Numbered from the stretch's first letter, positions 1-11,113 are shown. The stretch is 64,000 bases of DNA from Zymobacter palmae (GCF_003610015.1 NZ_AP018933.1:2328035-2392034), one strand, 5' to 3'. The notes: a model not told the origin generated them from the sequence alone. Program-made: numbers and translations.

Positions 1-1
1 C

Positions 2-85
2 AACAAGCCAGTGAAGCCCGCCACGCTACGCGCCCTGCTGACGCGCACACTACAGGCTCGACGCGCCAACGACCGCCAGGAGTGA
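2..85 (+). CDS. C-terminal end of a receiver (response regulator) domain, partial
   Basis: Only the last 27 codons of a gene that enters from the left are present, ending in TGA. The peptide begins NKPVKPATLRALL, which fits the end of a CheY-like receiver domain: the conserved Lys-Pro after beta-strand 5, followed by the last helix. The likely parent is a hybrid sensor kinase or a response regulator. The signalling partner cannot be told from this fragment. A hairpin follows 8 bases after the stop. Confidence 0.5.
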   Translation, partial: NKPVKPATLRALLTRTLQARRANDRQE

Positions 86-92
86 TCACAAA

Positions 93-122
93 AGCCCCGA
101 CGCCATGAAGGCTGTCGGGGCT
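93..122 (-). terminator. Hairpin terminator at the end of the Nif3-like gene
   Basis: A perfect 9-bp stem pairs AGCCCCGAC (93-101) with GTCGGGGCT (114-122). On the minus strand the stem is followed by TTTTGTG, so it suits termination of the leftward gene ending at 128. It also lies just past the stop of the plus-strand fragment at 85 and may serve both directions. Confidence 0.6.
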
Positions 123-127
123 CTCAC

Positions 128-883
128 TCATACGGGGTTGTCGATATCGACGAAACGATGTTCGACACCGGTATCGCGTGCTAACCAGTTACCCAGTTCG
201 CGGATACCTGCCCGCTCGGTAGCATGATGCCCTGCCGCAAAATAGCTGATGCCCAGTTCGCGCGCAATATGCGTAGTTCGTTCAGAAATTTCGCCCGAAA
301 CGAAGGCATCTGCGCCGTTCTGCCATGCCAGTTCGATCATGTCTTGAGCGGCTCCAGTGCACCAGCAGATGGTCTGAATAGGACGCTGATGCGCCTGAAT
401 GACCAGCGGCGCACGTCCCAGCCGCGCTTCCAGCTTGGCCGCCAGCGTATCGTGTTCGAACGGCTTCGACGTGCGGCCTTTCCAGACCACACCACGCCCA
501 ACCGGACCGTCCAGTACGTGTGTGCGGTACCACGCCATTTCCGCACCCAGCTGAGCGTTGTTCCCCATGTCAGGATGAGCGTCCAGCGGCAAATGATAAG
601 CGACAAGGTTGATGTCGTGTTTGATCAGTGCACGCAGGCGGTGATAGCGCATGCCGGTTACCGTGCTGGGTTCGTTCTTCCAGAAGAAGCCGTGATGCAC
701 CAGCACCATGTCAGCCCCCCAGGCAACGGCTTCATCCAATAGCGCCTGACAGGCCGTGACACCCGTCATCACCTTGCGAACCTCACGCCGACCTTCGACC
801 TGTAACCCATTGACGGTGTAGTCCTTGAAGGCCTCTGGTTCGAGCAGAGTATCCATTCGCTGGATCAACTCATCTCGCAACAT
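128..883 (-). CDS. Nif3-like dinuclear metal centre protein (YbgI/GTP cyclohydrolase I type 2 family)
   Basis: This 251-residue protein belongs to the Nif3/YbgI family, which forms toroidal assemblies with a two-metal site; the cellular substrate is not settled. Metal-ligand motifs are visible: HHG at residues 63-65, HLPLDAH at 97-103 and GHHATER near 218-224. The length fits the family (about 250). The start at 883 was chosen over an in-frame upstream start at 940 because an AAGGAG sits 7 bases before it. It is divergent from algW, with about 180 bases between them. Family assignment is firm; function is not. Confidence 0.88.
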   Translation of the reverse strand: MLRDELIQRMDTLLEPEAFKDYTVNGLQVEGRREVRKVMTGVTACQALLDEAVAWGADMVLVHHGFFWKNEPSTVTGMRYHRLRALIKHDINLVAYHLPLDAHPDMGNNAQLGAEMAWYRTHVLDGPVGRGVVWKGRTSKPFEHDTLAAKLEARLGRAPLVIQAHQRPIQTICWCTGAAQDMIELAWQNGADAFVSGEISERTTHIARELGISYFAAGHHATERAGIRELGNWLARDTGVEHRFVDIDNPV

Positions 884-1065
884 GATCGTGCTCCTTGCGG
901 TTGTCTGTTGGGAATGCGGGCAGACAGCCCTTCCCCCCAATGATAAACTGAAATCGTTATGGCTCGCCGCCTGTCGCTGGGCATCGCCATTCGAATCGCT
1001 GTGCCTCTTGCCCGTCCTGCCTGCAAGAGCACTTATGTCACACCGACCAACATGCAGGACATTCC

Positions 1066-2493
1066 ATGCGCCGACTGCTGGTTTCTCTCTTCTGGCCCGT
1101 ACTGTGCGGGTTGCTTATCGCCCTGATCGTTCTCGACAGATACCCTGCCTGGCTAGGCCGAATGGGGGGCGGTAACGCGTCATCACCGCACGCGGTCACT
1201 CTGAGTACAGACCCACATTCGCCGCCAGTGTTCATAGCCTCGGGGTCGCATCCACAAGGCTATGCCAGCGCAGTAGAACGCGCGGCACCGGCCGTCGTCA
1301 GTGTCTATTCGCTCAGTTCAAAGAACGATGAACAGAGCGCCTCGACGGACAGTTCAGTAGACAGCCATCGCAACACTCTTCGCAATGACCCATTGTATCG
1401 ACGGTTCGTCGATCAGCATGACCCCCGCGCCACGCTGGCGTCACCGGCACGCACCTCAACCGACCACACCACACGCACTGAAGCGACAGTTTCTGCCACA
1501 GCCGAAAAGGAGGCCACCGCTCTTCATATCGACAATGTTGGCTCAGGCGTCATTCTAAGCGATAAAGGCTACATTCTGACTAACCAGCATGTCATTCGCG
1601 ATGCCGATGACATCAGGGTAGCACTGCGTGACGGGCGCGAAGCCACCGCCACCGTGGTCGGTGTCGACTCAGATACCGACTTGGCCGTCCTCAAGATCAC
1701 ACTTGATGCGCTGCCCACCATCACCGTCGCAGAAGCCAACAGCATCCACGTCGGCGATATCGCGCTGGCGATCGGCAATCCATTCAATTTTGGCCAGACC
1801 GTAACCATGGGCATCATCAGCGCCACAGGCCGTAGTCAGGTCGGCGTCAACGCCTATGAGAATTTCATTCAGACCGATGCGGCCATCAACCCGGGCAATT
1901 CCGGCGGCGCACTGATCAATACTGGTGGCGAACTGGTCGGCATCAATACGGTGATCTTCACGCGCTCCGGCGGCGCACAAGGGATCAGCTTTGCCATTCC
2001 CTCAAGCATCGCGCATGAAGTACTCGATGACATTGTCACGACCGGCTATGTGCGCCGCGGCTGGATCGGTATGGACGCGCGCAGCGTACCGCTACAGCTG
2101 GCACAGTCATTCAACCTCAATGCCCCCAGCGCATTGGTCGTGACCAACGTATTTCCTGATACGCCCGCCGACAAGGCAGGACTGAAAGCGGGCGATATGA
2201 TTCTGTCGATCAATGATACGCCGCTGATCGATACCCAACAGGCCATCATCAACATCACTCAGCTGCACCCGGGCACCCCGGTCAAGCTGCGCCTGTTCCG
2301 TGATGGCAGCTCACGTGATGTGGTAATTCACGTTGGCGTGCGTCCTACCAACACGCCGCTGATCCTCAACCGCACCCTCAATGGTGCTACGCAGGGAGAA
2401 GCGAGCCCCTCAGCAAGCGAAGATGATGCTACGTCACCGTCGGCCACGCATACAGCACCATCGGCCGCCACATCCAACGTATCGCTGCACTGA
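1066..2493 (+). CDS. algW: Inner-membrane-anchored serine protease of the DegS/AlgW family
   Basis: A 475-residue HtrA-type protease. One N-terminal membrane segment (about residues 5-23) anchors it in the periplasm. The catalytic triad is H175 (TNQHVI), D205 (DSDTDLAV) and S279 (NPGNSGGAL), followed by a single PDZ domain (about 330-425). One PDZ domain plus a membrane anchor distinguishes it from DegP/MucD. In the family it senses unfolded outer-membrane proteins and makes the first cut in the anti-sigma factor that holds RpoE/AlgU. The stretch 85-155 is a long Ser/Thr-rich loop containing NDPLYRRF, and the last 40 residues are low-complexity. AGGA precedes the ATG by 8 bases. Confidence 0.9.
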   Translation: MRRLLVSLFWPVLCGLLIALIVLDRYPAWLGRMGGGNASSPHAVTLSTDPHSPPVFIASGSHPQGYASAVERAAPAVVSVYSLSSKNDEQSASTDSSVDSHRNTLRNDPLYRRFVDQHDPRATLASPARTSTDHTTRTEATVSATAEKEATALHIDNVGSGVILSDKGYILTNQHVIRDADDIRVALRDGREATATVVGVDSDTDLAVLKITLDALPTITVAEANSIHVGDIALAIGNPFNFGQTVTMGIISATGRSQVGVNAYENFIQTDAAINPGNSGGALINTGGELVGINTVIFTRSGGAQGISFAIPSSIAHEVLDDIVTTGYVRRGWIGMDARSVPLQLAQSFNLNAPSALVVTNVFPDTPADKAGLKAGDMILSINDTPLIDTQQAIINITQLHPGTPVKLRLFRDGSSRDVVIHVGVRPTNTPLILNRTLNGATQGEASPSASEDDATSPSATHTAPSAATSNVSLH

Positions 2494-2530
2494 TCACTAT
2501 TCCCACGCGACACGCATGTGTCATAAACGA

Positions 2531-2555
2531 CAAGGCCTCCCGATGGGAGGCCTTG
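2531..2555 (+). terminator. Hairpin terminator between algW and hisD
   Basis: An 11-bp perfect stem, CAAGGCCTCCC (2531-2541) with GGGAGGCCTTG (2545-2555), has a 3-base loop and is followed by TTGCATG. It lies between two convergent genes and probably ends both transcripts. Confidence 0.7.
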
Positions 2556-2575
2556 TTGCATGGGCTATGAAACGC

Positions 2576-3898
2576 TCAGCGTTTGAGACGGTTTTCAGCA
2601 GAACGGGCGTGGGCCGTCAGCGATTCGCCGTGCGCCATGACCGATGCGATACGTCCCAGCTTATCTGCCCCTTCCGCAGAACACTTGATGATGGAAGAGC
2701 GTTTCTGGAAGTCGTATACGCTCAGCGGCGAAGAGAAGCGCGCCGTACCGGATGTCGGCAGAACGTGGTTCGGTCCCGCACAATAGTCACCCAGCGCTTC
2801 TGCCGTGTAACGCCCCATGAAGATAGCCCCAGCGTGACGAATGCTGCCCAGCCACTCATCAGGGTCTCCGACAGACAGTTCAAGGTGCTCCGGCGCGATG
2901 CGGTTGATCAGCTGGATAGCCTCTTCCTTGTCTGCCACCTTGATCAGCGCTCCGCGATCGCCCAGCGACGTAGAGATGATCTGTTTACGCGGCATTGTCG
3001 GCAGCTGCTTGTAGATACTCTTCTCGACGGCGTCGATGTGAGCGTCGTCCCAGCTGATGAAGATGGCCTGCGCTAGCTCATCGTGCTCGGCCTGCGAGAA
3101 CAGGTCCATGGCCAACCAGTCGGGATCAGTACCACCATCGGACACCACGAGGATTTCAGACGGGCCCGCGATCATGTCGATACCGCACTGACCGAACACG
3201 GCACGTTTGGCCGTCGCTACATAGATGTTACCCGGACCAACGATTTTGTCGACGCACGGCACGGTTTCAGTGCCGTAGGCCAGCGCGGCAACAGCCTGAG
3301 CACCACCGATGGCAAAGACCTTGGTCACGCCGGAAACGTAGGCGGCGGCCAATACCAACTCGTTGACTTCGTCATCGGGCGTCGGCACAACCATCACCAG
3401 TTCGGAAACACCGGCCACGTGCGCCGGCATGACGTTCATCAGCACAGAGGACGGGTAGGCCGCTTTGCCGCCCGGCACATAGACGCCCACACTGTCTAGC
3501 GGTGTCACTTTCTGACCCAGCACGGTGCCATCTGCTTCGGTGTATTGCCACCCTTCGGTACGCTGGTGTTCGTGGTAAGCACGAATGCGTTCTGCTGAGG
3601 CATCCAGCGCTTGGCGCTGTTCTTCAGGCAGATTGCGGTAAGCCGCGGCAAGACGATCGACGTCCAGCGTTAGGTCGCTCATGCTGGTAGCGCTGACGCG
3701 GTCGAAACGACGAGAGAACTCGACCAGAGCATCGTCACCCCGGTGTCGTACGGCATGAATGATGTCATCAACGCTTTTCTGAATATTGGCATCGGAAACA
3801 CCTTCCCATGCCAGCAGAGCATCCATACGAGCGTCAAAATCGGCATCGCGGGAATCCAGTCTTACCGGGCCTCGCATATCCTGACCGTCACTACTCAT
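2576..3898 (-). CDS. hisD: Histidinol dehydrogenase
   Basis: HisD catalyses the last two steps of histidine synthesis, L-histidinol to histidine with two NAD+, using a bound zinc. The 440-residue length is typical. Family motifs include [21 protein letters not shown] (zinc-ligand Gln and His) and [14 protein letters not shown] near the C terminus. The start has AGAGGTAA just upstream. It follows hisG in the same direction after an 86-base gap holding a hairpin. In Pseudomonas hisC sits on the far side of hisD; here that place is empty and algW follows directly. Confidence 0.97.
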   Translation of the reverse strand: MSSDGQDMRGPVRLDSRDADFDARMDALLAWEGVSDANIQKSVDDIIHAVRHRGDDALVEFSRRFDRVSATSMSDLTLDVDRLAAAYRNLPEEQRQALDASAERIRAYHEHQRTEGWQYTEADGTVLGQKVTPLDSVGVYVPGGKAAYPSSVLMNVMPAHVAGVSELVMVVPTPDDEVNELVLAAAYVSGVTKVFAIGGAQAVAALAYGTETVPCVDKIVGPGNIYVATAKRAVFGQCGIDMIAGPSEILVVSDGGTDPDWLAMDLFSQAEHDELAQAIFISWDDAHIDAVEKSIYKQLPTMPRKQIISTSLGDRGALIKVADKEEAIQLINRIAPEHLELSVGDPDEWLGSIRHAGAIFMGRYTAEALGDYCAGPNHVLPTSGTARFSSPLSVYDFQKRSSIIKCSAEGADKLGRIASVMAHGESLTAHARSAENRLKR

Positions 3899-3953
3899 GT
3901 CGTATTACCTCTATATCGCTGTACATTGATTATGGTTATGGGTATTGCAGCAA

Positions 3954-3982
3954 AAGCGCTTTTCTTTAAGGCATTAGCGCTT
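3954..3982 (-). terminator. Possible attenuating hairpin between hisG and hisD
   Basis: On the minus strand AAGCGCT pairs with AGCGCTT across a 15-base loop, directly after the hisG stop, followed by TTTTGC. The stem is short and the two his genes are likely co-transcribed, so partial termination is more plausible than a full stop. Confidence 0.35.
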
Positions 3983-3984
3983 CT

Positions 3985-4647
3985 TTATGAATCTAACACC
4001 TCTTTGCGGCGACGTGCAGCTACTACTTGACGCAGATTATCAATGATAGGCTGCAAGCGCCCGTGGTTCATGGTCATCGATGCTTTATTGACAATTAGTC
4101 GCGTGCTGATTTCGGTAATCAATTCGCGCGGCTCCATGCCGTTGGCTCGCAGTGTATTACCGGTATCAACGATATCGACGATCTCATCGGCCAAGTTCAT
4201 GATCGGGGCCAACTCCATTGCGCCATACAGTTTAATGATGTCGGCTTGGATGCCCTGACGCGCATAGTAATCGCGTGCAATATTGACGAACTTGGTGGCC
4301 ACGCGGCGGCGGCTATGACGCGGATTTTCATGTCCAACCATACCCGCCGTCATCAGCTTGCAGCAGGCGATATCGAGGTCAATCGGTTCATAGACACCCT
4401 CTGAACCGTGCTCAAGCAGCACGTCCTTGCCCGCCACACCGATATCGGCAGCGCCCAGCTGGACGTAGGTCGGCACATCGGTAGCACGAATCACGATGAT
4501 CTTGACGTCGTCCTGCTGGGTATCGAACAGCAGCTTACGACTACCTTCCAGCGGTTCTGCCAAGTGAACGCCCGCCTCGGCCAGCAGGGGAAGGGTTTCC
4601 TTAAGGATGCGGCCTTTGGACAAGGCAATGATCAGTGGTCTACTCAT
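3985..4647 (-). CDS. hisG: ATP phosphoribosyltransferase, short form
   Basis: HisG condenses ATP with PRPP in the first and feedback-controlled step of histidine synthesis. At 220 residues this is the short form, which lacks the C-terminal regulatory ACT-like domain and in known species works in a complex with HisZ; no hisZ is in the window. The PRPP-binding motif [11 protein letters not shown] lies near residue 165. A strong ribosome-binding site is not obvious: a GAAGAGA lies somewhat far upstream of the ATG. It leads the hisG-hisD pair. Confidence 0.95.
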   Translation of the reverse strand: MSRPLIIALSKGRILKETLPLLAEAGVHLAEPLEGSRKLLFDTQQDDVKIIVIRATDVPTYVQLGAADIGVAGKDVLLEHGSEGVYEPIDLDIACCKLMTAGMVGHENPRHSRRRVATKFVNIARDYYARQGIQADIIKLYGAMELAPIMNLADEIVDIVDTGNTLRANGMEPRELITEISTRLIVNKASMTMNHGRLQPIIDNLRQVVAARRRKEVLDS

Positions 4648-4694
4648 TTGTAATTGTGTCTCTTCTTTTCCAGTACGTGCCCGGTTCCCGAATG

Positions 4695-4723
4695 AAAGAG
4701 CCCGGCGAATGGCCGGGCTCTTT
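4695..4723 (-). terminator. Hairpin terminator after murA
   Basis: A 12-bp perfect stem, AAAGAGCCCGGC (4695-4706) with GCCGGGCTCTTT (4712-4723), sits between the murA stop and the hisG start. It separates the ibaG-murA unit from hisG-hisD. Confidence 0.75.
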
Positions 4724-4750
4724 CCTTTCTACAGGTAATGTTAACGAGGC

Positions 4751-6010
<1,260 letters not shown>

Positions 6011-6084
6011 TTAAATCCTGAAACGGAAATATCGTTCGAGAACGAGCAGCAGTCCTGCTCCCGTCCTAAATGGGGCCCCACACA

Positions 6085-6327
6085 TTAGGCGTTCAGTTCT
6101 GCCCACTGTGTCGGCGTGAAAGTCTTGATCGAGAGGGCATGGAGAGCGCCGCTCGCGATTTCATCGCTCAGTGCACTGTTAATCAGCTGCTGTCGCTTCA
6201 AACGCGACAGGTCACCGAATCGCTCACCGATGGCGGTCACCTGGAAATTGCAGCCTTCGCCTTCGATAACGAAAGTACAGCCTTCGACGCGCTCTTCGAG
6301 CAGCGCTTTGACGTCTTCGGGTCGCAT
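6085..6327 (-). CDS. ibaG: BolA-family protein IbaG
   Basis: A small (80-residue) BolA-like protein. The family partners with monothiol glutaredoxins around Fe-S clusters and is linked to acid stress and envelope homeostasis. A conserved Cys is seen in EGCNF, and the C-terminal half carries the BolA helix-strand pattern (RLKRQQLI, ALSIKTFTP). The start is taken at ATG 6327: an in-frame TTG at 6336 lies only 2 bases from the AAGGA, while the ATG lies 11 bases away. It sits between the mla operon terminator and murA. Confidence 0.88.
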   Translation of the reverse strand: MRPEDVKALLEERVEGCTFVIEGEGCNFQVTAIGERFGDLSRLKRQQLINSALSDEIASGALHALSIKTFTPTQWAELNA

Positions 6328-6410
6328 GGTAGTCAAATTCCTTGCAGCAGTAACAGAAAATCAGGCGGGCAGCGCATGCGCAAAACCCACTATTGCCGGC
6401 ATGATAAACG

Positions 6411-6448
6411 AAAACGGGGGCCAGGCGCGATTGCGTGCCCAGCCCCCG
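6411..6448 (-). terminator. Terminator of the mla operon
   Basis: On the minus strand CGGGGGC pairs with GCCCCCG (6448-6442 with 6421-6415), the loop can pair further, and TTTT follows directly. It lies just past mlaB and makes ibaG-murA a separate unit. Confidence 0.7.
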
Positions 6449-6467
6449 CTCATGCTGCTTTGGTCTG

Positions 6468-6797
6468 TCAGCGTTCGGGAAGAATCCGGTTCAGCCCCGA
6501 AAGCGCCACCAGCGGTCGCATCTGTTCGGGAAGAAGGACATCCTTCAGCCGTAGCTGTCGTGCATTAAGTGCACGCCACCATTCCAGCACTACGGTCAGC
6601 GTAGCACTACTGGAGTGCTGTACACCGCGCGCGTCGATCGACACCGCCGTTTCTGGGGCCACCTGCTTCAGCAGCCGACAGCCTTCGTCAGCCAGCAGTG
6701 CCGCCGTATCGAACGAGACGGGGCCTTGAAGACTGAGCACCTGCCGCCCAGCATCCATCGTGACCCGTCCCTGTTCCATTGTCGCCTGAGCGTTCAT
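6468..6797 (-). CDS. mlaB: Phospholipid ABC transporter STAS subunit MlaB
   Basis: A 109-residue STAS-domain protein at the end of the mla operon. MlaB binds the MlaF ATPase in the cytoplasm and is needed for assembly and activity of the MlaFEDB transporter. The STAS signature is visible as DARGVQHSSSATL near residues 69-81. The start at 6797 was chosen over an upstream in-frame start at 6860, which would run into mlaC: AGGA lies 9 bases before it and overlaps the end of mlaC, suggesting translational coupling. Sequence conservation in MlaB is low, so context carries much of the call. Confidence 0.88.
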   Translation of the reverse strand: MNAQATMEQGRVTMDAGRQVLSLQGPVSFDTAALLADEGCRLLKQVAPETAVSIDARGVQHSSSATLTVVLEWWRALNARQLRLKDVLLPEQMRPLVALSGLNRILPER

Positions 6798-6808
6798 CGG
6801 CACCGTTC

Positions 6809-7477
6809 CTATTTGGACTGCTGGCTCTGCACTTCGTTCAGTGCCTGACCGCTGTCCCAATGGGAGATGACGGTATCGTAGTTGTTACCGTTCTGACGCA
6901 TGGACTGATCGAACTGATTGCGGAAGGTCAGGCCCAAGTTGATGCCATTGACGATCACGTTAATGACCTTCCATTCGCCGTTGCGTACGCCCATAGTGAA
7001 CGATACGGGGTAATGCTTGCCGTCACCGGACGTCACGTCCAGCGCCACATCAACCTGATCATCGTAGCGAGAGCGGAGCGCCGATGAAGCGACGTTAAGC
7101 GATTCATAATCGAAGCTAACCAACCCTTGCGTCAGGGTATCTAGTGCAGAATTCTGGAACGACTTCGCAAAGTCGGCCCGCTGCTGCACGGAAGCGCCAC
7201 GGTAGTACGGCCCCATCACGCGGGCAGAAATGTACGGGAAATCCGCGACCGGCACGATGGTCTGTTCGAGCAGCTGACGGAGTTCGCCCTGATGCTGGCG
7301 GTAATAGGCACTGCGACCATCGACTTTCTGTTTCAGCTGGTCGATACGCTGGGTGACAATCTGCAGCGCCTGCTGGTCGTCAGCGGCCTGCGCAGTCATG
7401 CTGATCGCCATACCGAACAGCAGCATCATGCCAGCCAGAGCGGTCATGCCACGCTTGATCATAGTAAGTGACGCCAT
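6809..7477 (-). CDS. mlaC: Periplasmic phospholipid-shuttle protein MlaC
   Basis: MlaC carries phospholipid between the outer-membrane MlaA complex and the inner-membrane MlaFEDB complex. The 222-residue precursor has a signal peptide ending near residue 32 (MTAQA, then ADD). The mature part is of the Tol-Tol/Ttg2D type, with a conserved FPYISARVMGPYYR segment. The start at 7477 has GAGGTAAAGGA directly upstream. A 149-base gap separates it from mlaD, longer than the rest of the operon. Confidence 0.94.
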   Translation of the reverse strand: MASLTMIKRGMTALAGMMLLFGMAISMTAQAADDQQALQIVTQRIDQLKQKVDGRSAYYRQHQGELRQLLEQTIVPVADFPYISARVMGPYYRGASVQQRADFAKSFQNSALDTLTQGLVSFDYESLNVASSALRSRYDDQVDVALDVTSGDGKHYPVSFTMGVRNGEWKVINVIVNGINLGLTFRNQFDQSMRQNGNNYDTVISHWDSGQALNEVQSQQSK

Positions 7478-7626
7478 ATCCTTTACCTCTATTTTAATAG
7501 GTGAGGAATCAAGCGATTCCTCAGTCCATTGATATCCCTGCAATCCATCAGGTTGAGACAGTAACACAGTCGGGCCGTTCAACTGACATGAACGCCGCGC
7601 TCCCCGCACGTCGCCCATAAAGCCCT

Positions 7627-8145
7627 TTACTGCTGCGCGTTACCGGTAGCGGCACTGCCACCTTTACTCGCGCCTGACGTCAGGCTACTCACGACCTGCT
7701 GGATCAGTTTTTCCAGCACGATGGCATCCTGGACATCCTTGATCTCACCACCGTTCGGAATCGTCGCATCATCTAAACGAATCGGCTGAATCGCTAAATA
7801 CTGATCCCCCAGCAGCCCTTGGGTCTGAATCATGACGGAACTGTCGGTGCCCAACTTACCGATCAAGCTGTTATCAAGCTTCATCGTGACGCGGGTACGG
7901 AAGTCGTCATTATCGCTGACCAGACTGATATCGCTGACGTGACCGATGGTCATCCCCGCGATGGTGACACGTGCACGCGGGCGCAACGAGCCGATATCGT
8001 GGAAGCTAGCCGCTACCGTATAGTCCTGCTTGTTCGAGGTCGGGGTCAGGCCACTGACCTGCAGCCCCAGATAGATCAGGCCGGCAAACGCCGCCAGTAC
8101 GAAAAGCCCTACGCTACACTCGAGCCATCCTGTACGTTGTTTCAT
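7627..8145 (-). CDS. mlaD: MCE-domain protein MlaD
   Basis: MlaD is the lipid-binding subunit of the MlaFEDB complex: one N-terminal membrane helix (about residues 10-30) and one MCE domain (about 40-118) that forms a hexameric ring in the periplasm. The MCE core is seen as [14 protein letters not shown]. The C-terminal tail is Ser/Gly/Gln-rich, ending GNAQQ. The 172-residue length is near the E. coli protein (183). The start overlaps the end of mlaE by 4 bases. Confidence 0.95.
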   Translation of the reverse strand: MKQRTGWLECSVGLFVLAAFAGLIYLGLQVSGLTPTSNKQDYTVAASFHDIGSLRPRARVTIAGMTIGHVSDISLVSDNDDFRTRVTMKLDNSLIGKLGTDSSVMIQTQGLLGDQYLAIQPIRLDDATIPNGGEIKDVQDAIVLEKLIQQVVSSLTSGASKGGSAATGNAQQ

Positions 8146-8927
8146 GCGAAATCTCCAAACATCAGTGCGGTCAACAGGAAGTCGAGTCCCAGCACCGCCA
8201 GTGACCCGTAGACAACCGTACGCGTAGTGGCACGGGAAATACCTTCGGACGTGGGCACAAGGTCATAGCCCTGAAAGACGGCGATCCAAGTGATAACCGC
8301 GCCAAACACCACGCTCTTGACCAGCACTCCGCGCACGATATCGTGCATGAAGTCGACGCTGCTCTGCATATTGCCCCAGAACGCGCCAGAATAACCGCCC
8401 AGCCACTGCACGCCCACCAGATAGCCGCCATAGATACCCACCACAGCGAAGATAATGCTCAGCAGTGGCATCGAAATCAGCCCCGCCCAGAAGCGTGGCG
8501 AGATGACCCGGCGCAGCGGATCAACACCGATCATTTCCATACTGCTGAGCTGTTCGGTGGCCTTCATCAAACCGATTTCCGCGGTGAGCGCCGAACCGGC
8601 ACGCCCGGCAAACAGCAGCGCTGCCACCACCGGTGCCAGCTCACGCAGCAGCGAAAGCGCCACCATCTGCCCCAGCGCCGCTTCGGCACCGAAGCTGATC
8701 AGGATCATATGGCCTTGCAGTGCAATGACCATCCCGATGAACAGTGCAGAAACCAGAATGATCGGCAGCGACAGCACCCCGACGAAATACATCTGGCGCA
8801 GCCACAGCCGAAACGACTCTCGGTGTGGCAGCCCAACCAACGACTGCATCAGGAAGATAGCAGCACGGCCCAGCGCGGTAATCAGCGAGATGACGCCGCG
8901 CCCCAGCGCTTCTATGCGCTTCATCAT
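8142..8927 (-). CDS. mlaE: Phospholipid ABC transporter permease MlaE
   Basis: A 261-residue membrane permease with the hydrophobic profile and motifs of the MlaE (DUF140) family, for example [19 protein letters not shown] and the [13 protein letters not shown] region. It forms the membrane core under the MlaD ring. The gene overlaps mlaD by 4 bases and the mlaF stop by 1 base, so the three are tightly coupled. Confidence 0.96.
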   Translation of the reverse strand: MMKRIEALGRGVISLITALGRAAIFLMQSLVGLPHRESFRLWLRQMYFVGVLSLPIILVSALFIGMVIALQGHMILISFGAEAALGQMVALSLLRELAPVVAALLFAGRAGSALTAEIGLMKATEQLSSMEMIGVDPLRRVISPRFWAGLISMPLLSIIFAVVGIYGGYLVGVQWLGGYSGAFWGNMQSSVDFMHDIVRGVLVKSVVFGAVITWIAVFQGYDLVPTSEGISRATTRTVVYGSLAVLGLDFLLTALMFGDFA

Positions 8928-9739
8928 CAGACCTTCTCCCCAGCGTCGAGCATGTCGTCACGGAAGTCTGGTGCCGGATAATGAAACGGCACCGGCCCAT
9001 CAGGACGGCCATGCATGAATTGATCGACCCGCGGGTCCGCCTCCAGATTCAAAGCTTCGGGCGTTCCATGGGCCATCACCTGTCCATTGGCGATCACATA
9101 CACATAATCGGCAATCGACAACGTTTCGGTGATGTCGTGCGACACGATAACGGAGGTCGCGCCGAACGCCTTGTTCAGATCGTGGATCAGTTTGACCAGC
9201 ACCCCTTTGGAAATGGGGTCCTGCCCGACGAACGGCTCATCGTACATGATGAGGTCAGGATCCAACGCGACGGCGCGCGCCAGCGCCACGCGCCGCGTCA
9301 TTCCGCCCGACAGTTCGGAAGGCATCAGATCGCGCGCACCGCGCAGCCCAACGGCTTCCAGCTTCATCAATACCTGATCGCGAATCATGCTGTCAGGCAG
9401 CTGCGTGTGCACGCGCAGCGGAAATGCAACGTTCTCGAACACGCTTAGATCGGAAAACAGTGCGCCGCTCTGAAACAGCATGCCCATCCGGCGCCGCATC
9501 ATGAACAGGGCATGGCGTGACAGGGCATGCACGTTCTGGCCATCGATGCTAACCGTGCCTGCATCGGGCTGGAGCTGACCGCCCATCAGTTTGAGCAGCG
9601 TGGTCTTGCCCGTACCGCTTGGCCCCATGATGGCAGTGATCTTGCCTTGTTCGATATCAAGGTCGATGCCCTGGAAGATTGCACGGCTTCCGCGTGAAAA
9701 ATGGAGGTCTCTGACCTCGACAAGATGCGTCTGACTCAT
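8927..9739 (-). CDS. mlaF: Phospholipid ABC transporter ATPase MlaF
   Basis: The ATPase that drives the Mla phospholipid transporter. It has a Walker A GPSGTGKT (39-46), the signature ELSGGMTRR (144-152) and Walker B LIMYDEP (165-171). LSGGMTRR is typical of MlaF/Ttg2A rather than of amino-acid importers. The 270 residues match the family. AGGAGAGGC lies directly upstream of the ATG. First gene of the mlaFEDCB operon, divergent from kdsD. Confidence 0.96.
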   Translation of the reverse strand: MSQTHLVEVRDLHFSRGSRAIFQGIDLDIEQGKITAIMGPSGTGKTTLLKLMGGQLQPDAGTVSIDGQNVHALSRHALFMMRRRMGMLFQSGALFSDLSVFENVAFPLRVHTQLPDSMIRDQVLMKLEAVGLRGARDLMPSELSGGMTRRVALARAVALDPDLIMYDEPFVGQDPISKGVLVKLIHDLNKAFGATSVIVSHDITETLSIADYVYVIANGQVMAHGTPEALNLEADPRVDQFMHGRPDGPVPFHYPAPDFRDDMLDAGEKV

Positions 9740-10141
9740 GCCTCTCCTATGTCTTTTGAGGGAAAGAAGCTCGAAAAACTGACCGCTTGTGGCGCTCGAT
9801 GTTCCGTGGCCTCCCTCCGTGACATCCCTGCTCGACGCCCTGCATTCCGCGCCGAGCTGCTGCTATCTGAAGGCGTATATTCCCTATTGGAATCACACTG
9901 CCTGTAATCGAACATTGTATTCTATCCTGACATATTGCCGAAACCGATCTGTTTTCTATGGATCACCTTCACCTTTGGAACGAGGCCGCGGTACGTGCAC
10001 TTTGCATGGCTTTGCGTCAGGATACGCACCTAAGGTCGCCGTCCATCTTCTAAGAAAACGGAGAACGGCCTTGCGCATGTACTGCGCTATCAACGGATAG
10101 TGTCCATTCGCCCGATATCACTCAAGCGAGTACCCATTGCC
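9740..10141 (+). other. Divergent intergenic region between mlaF and kdsD
   Basis: About 400 bases that should hold promoters for both the mla operon (leftward) and the kds-lpt operon (rightward). Short open frames here lack ribosome-binding sites and family features. No hairpin terminator, tRNA or clear promoter hexamers can be defended by eye. Confidence 0.4.
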
Positions 10142-11113
10142 ATGACGACAGCCGACTTCCGGGCCAGCGCCCGCCGCACGCTTACGCTGGAGCAGGAGGC
10201 TATAGCCGCGCTTGTACCACGCCTAAATGAAGACTTCGACAAGGCCTGCACGCTGATTCTTGCCAGTCGCGGGCGCGTTGTCGTAAGCGGTATAGGCAAA
10301 TCGGGCCATATCGGACGCAAGCTGGCAGCAACGCTGGCCAGCACGGGTACACCGGCATTCTTCCTGCACCCAGCGGAAGCCAGTCATGGCGACCTAGGCA
10401 TGATGACCTCGGAAGACGTACTGGTCGCGCTGTCGAACTCGGGCGAGACCCAAGAAATCACGGCGCTGCTGCCACTGTTCAAACGCAAAGGCGTTCCGAT
10501 CATTGCCATGACGGGACGACGCGATTCCACGCTGAGCCGCCATGCCGATGCGTTTCTGGACGTCGGCGTTGAGAAGGAAGCCTGTCCGCTGAATCTGGCC
10601 CCAACCTCATCGACAACCGCAACGCTCGCACTGGGCGATGCACTGGCCATTGCCTTGCTGGAAGCCCGCGGTTTCAGCGCCAACGATTTTGCGCTGTCGC
10701 ACCCGGGTGGCAGCCTTGGCAAGCAGCTGTTGCTAACCGTCGGTGACGTCATGCATACCGACGACGCCATCCCGCGCGTACCGCTGGCAACACCGCTGCG
10801 CGACACACTGTTCGAGATCACGCGCAAGGGGCTAGGATTTGCCTGTATCGTAGACCAGAACCAGCAGCTATGCGGTATTTATACTGACGGCGATCTGCGT
10901 CGAACGCTGGATAAAGCCACCGATTTTGCGACGTTGATCACCGATGATGTAATGACGCGTACACCGCTGACCGTTTCTGCCGATATGCTGGCTGCCGAAG
11001 CACTGCGTCTAATGGAAACGCGACGCATTACGGCGCTGCCCGTGGTGGACGACACCCAGCACTTGGTGGGGGCACTGAAGCTGCAGGATCTGCTGACCAG
11101 CGGCATCGTATAA
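10142..11113 (+). CDS. kdsD: D-arabinose 5-phosphate isomerase
   Basis: KdsD converts ribulose 5-phosphate to arabinose 5-phosphate, the first step towards Kdo for lipopolysaccharide. An N-terminal SIS sugar-isomerase domain (GIGKSGHIGRK at 50-60, SNSGET at 98-103) is followed by two CBS domains (about 202-260 and 265-320). The 323-residue length fits E. coli KdsD (328). An alternative GTG start at 10100 would add 14 residues; neither start has a strong ribosome-binding site, and the ATG gives the better family alignment. First gene of kdsD-kdsC-lptCAB. Confidence 0.95.
   Translation: MTTADFRASARRTLTLEQEAIAALVPRLNEDFDKACTLILASRGRVVVSGIGKSGHIGRKLAATLASTGTPAFFLHPAEASHGDLGMMTSEDVLVALSNSGETQEITALLPLFKRKGVPIIAMTGRRDSTLSRHADAFLDVGVEKEACPLNLAPTSSTTATLALGDALAIALLEARGFSANDFALSHPGGSLGKQLLLTVGDVMHTDDAIPRVPLATPLRDTLFEITRKGLGFACIVDQNQQLCGIYTDGDLRRTLDKATDFATLITDDVMTRTPLTVSADMLAAEALRLMETRRITALPVVDDTQHLVGALKLQDLLTSGIV

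Noticed and set aside
282-742. Several long frames opposite and within the Nif3-like gene
   Set aside because: They are shadows in other frames of a GC-rich gene with a recognised family.
3083-3499. Plus-strand frame opposite hisD
   Set aside because: His-rich antisense translation of hisD; no independent support.
10100-10141. GTG start 14 codons upstream of kdsD
   Set aside because: It would give an N terminus longer than the family without a better ribosome-binding site; kept as an alternative only.
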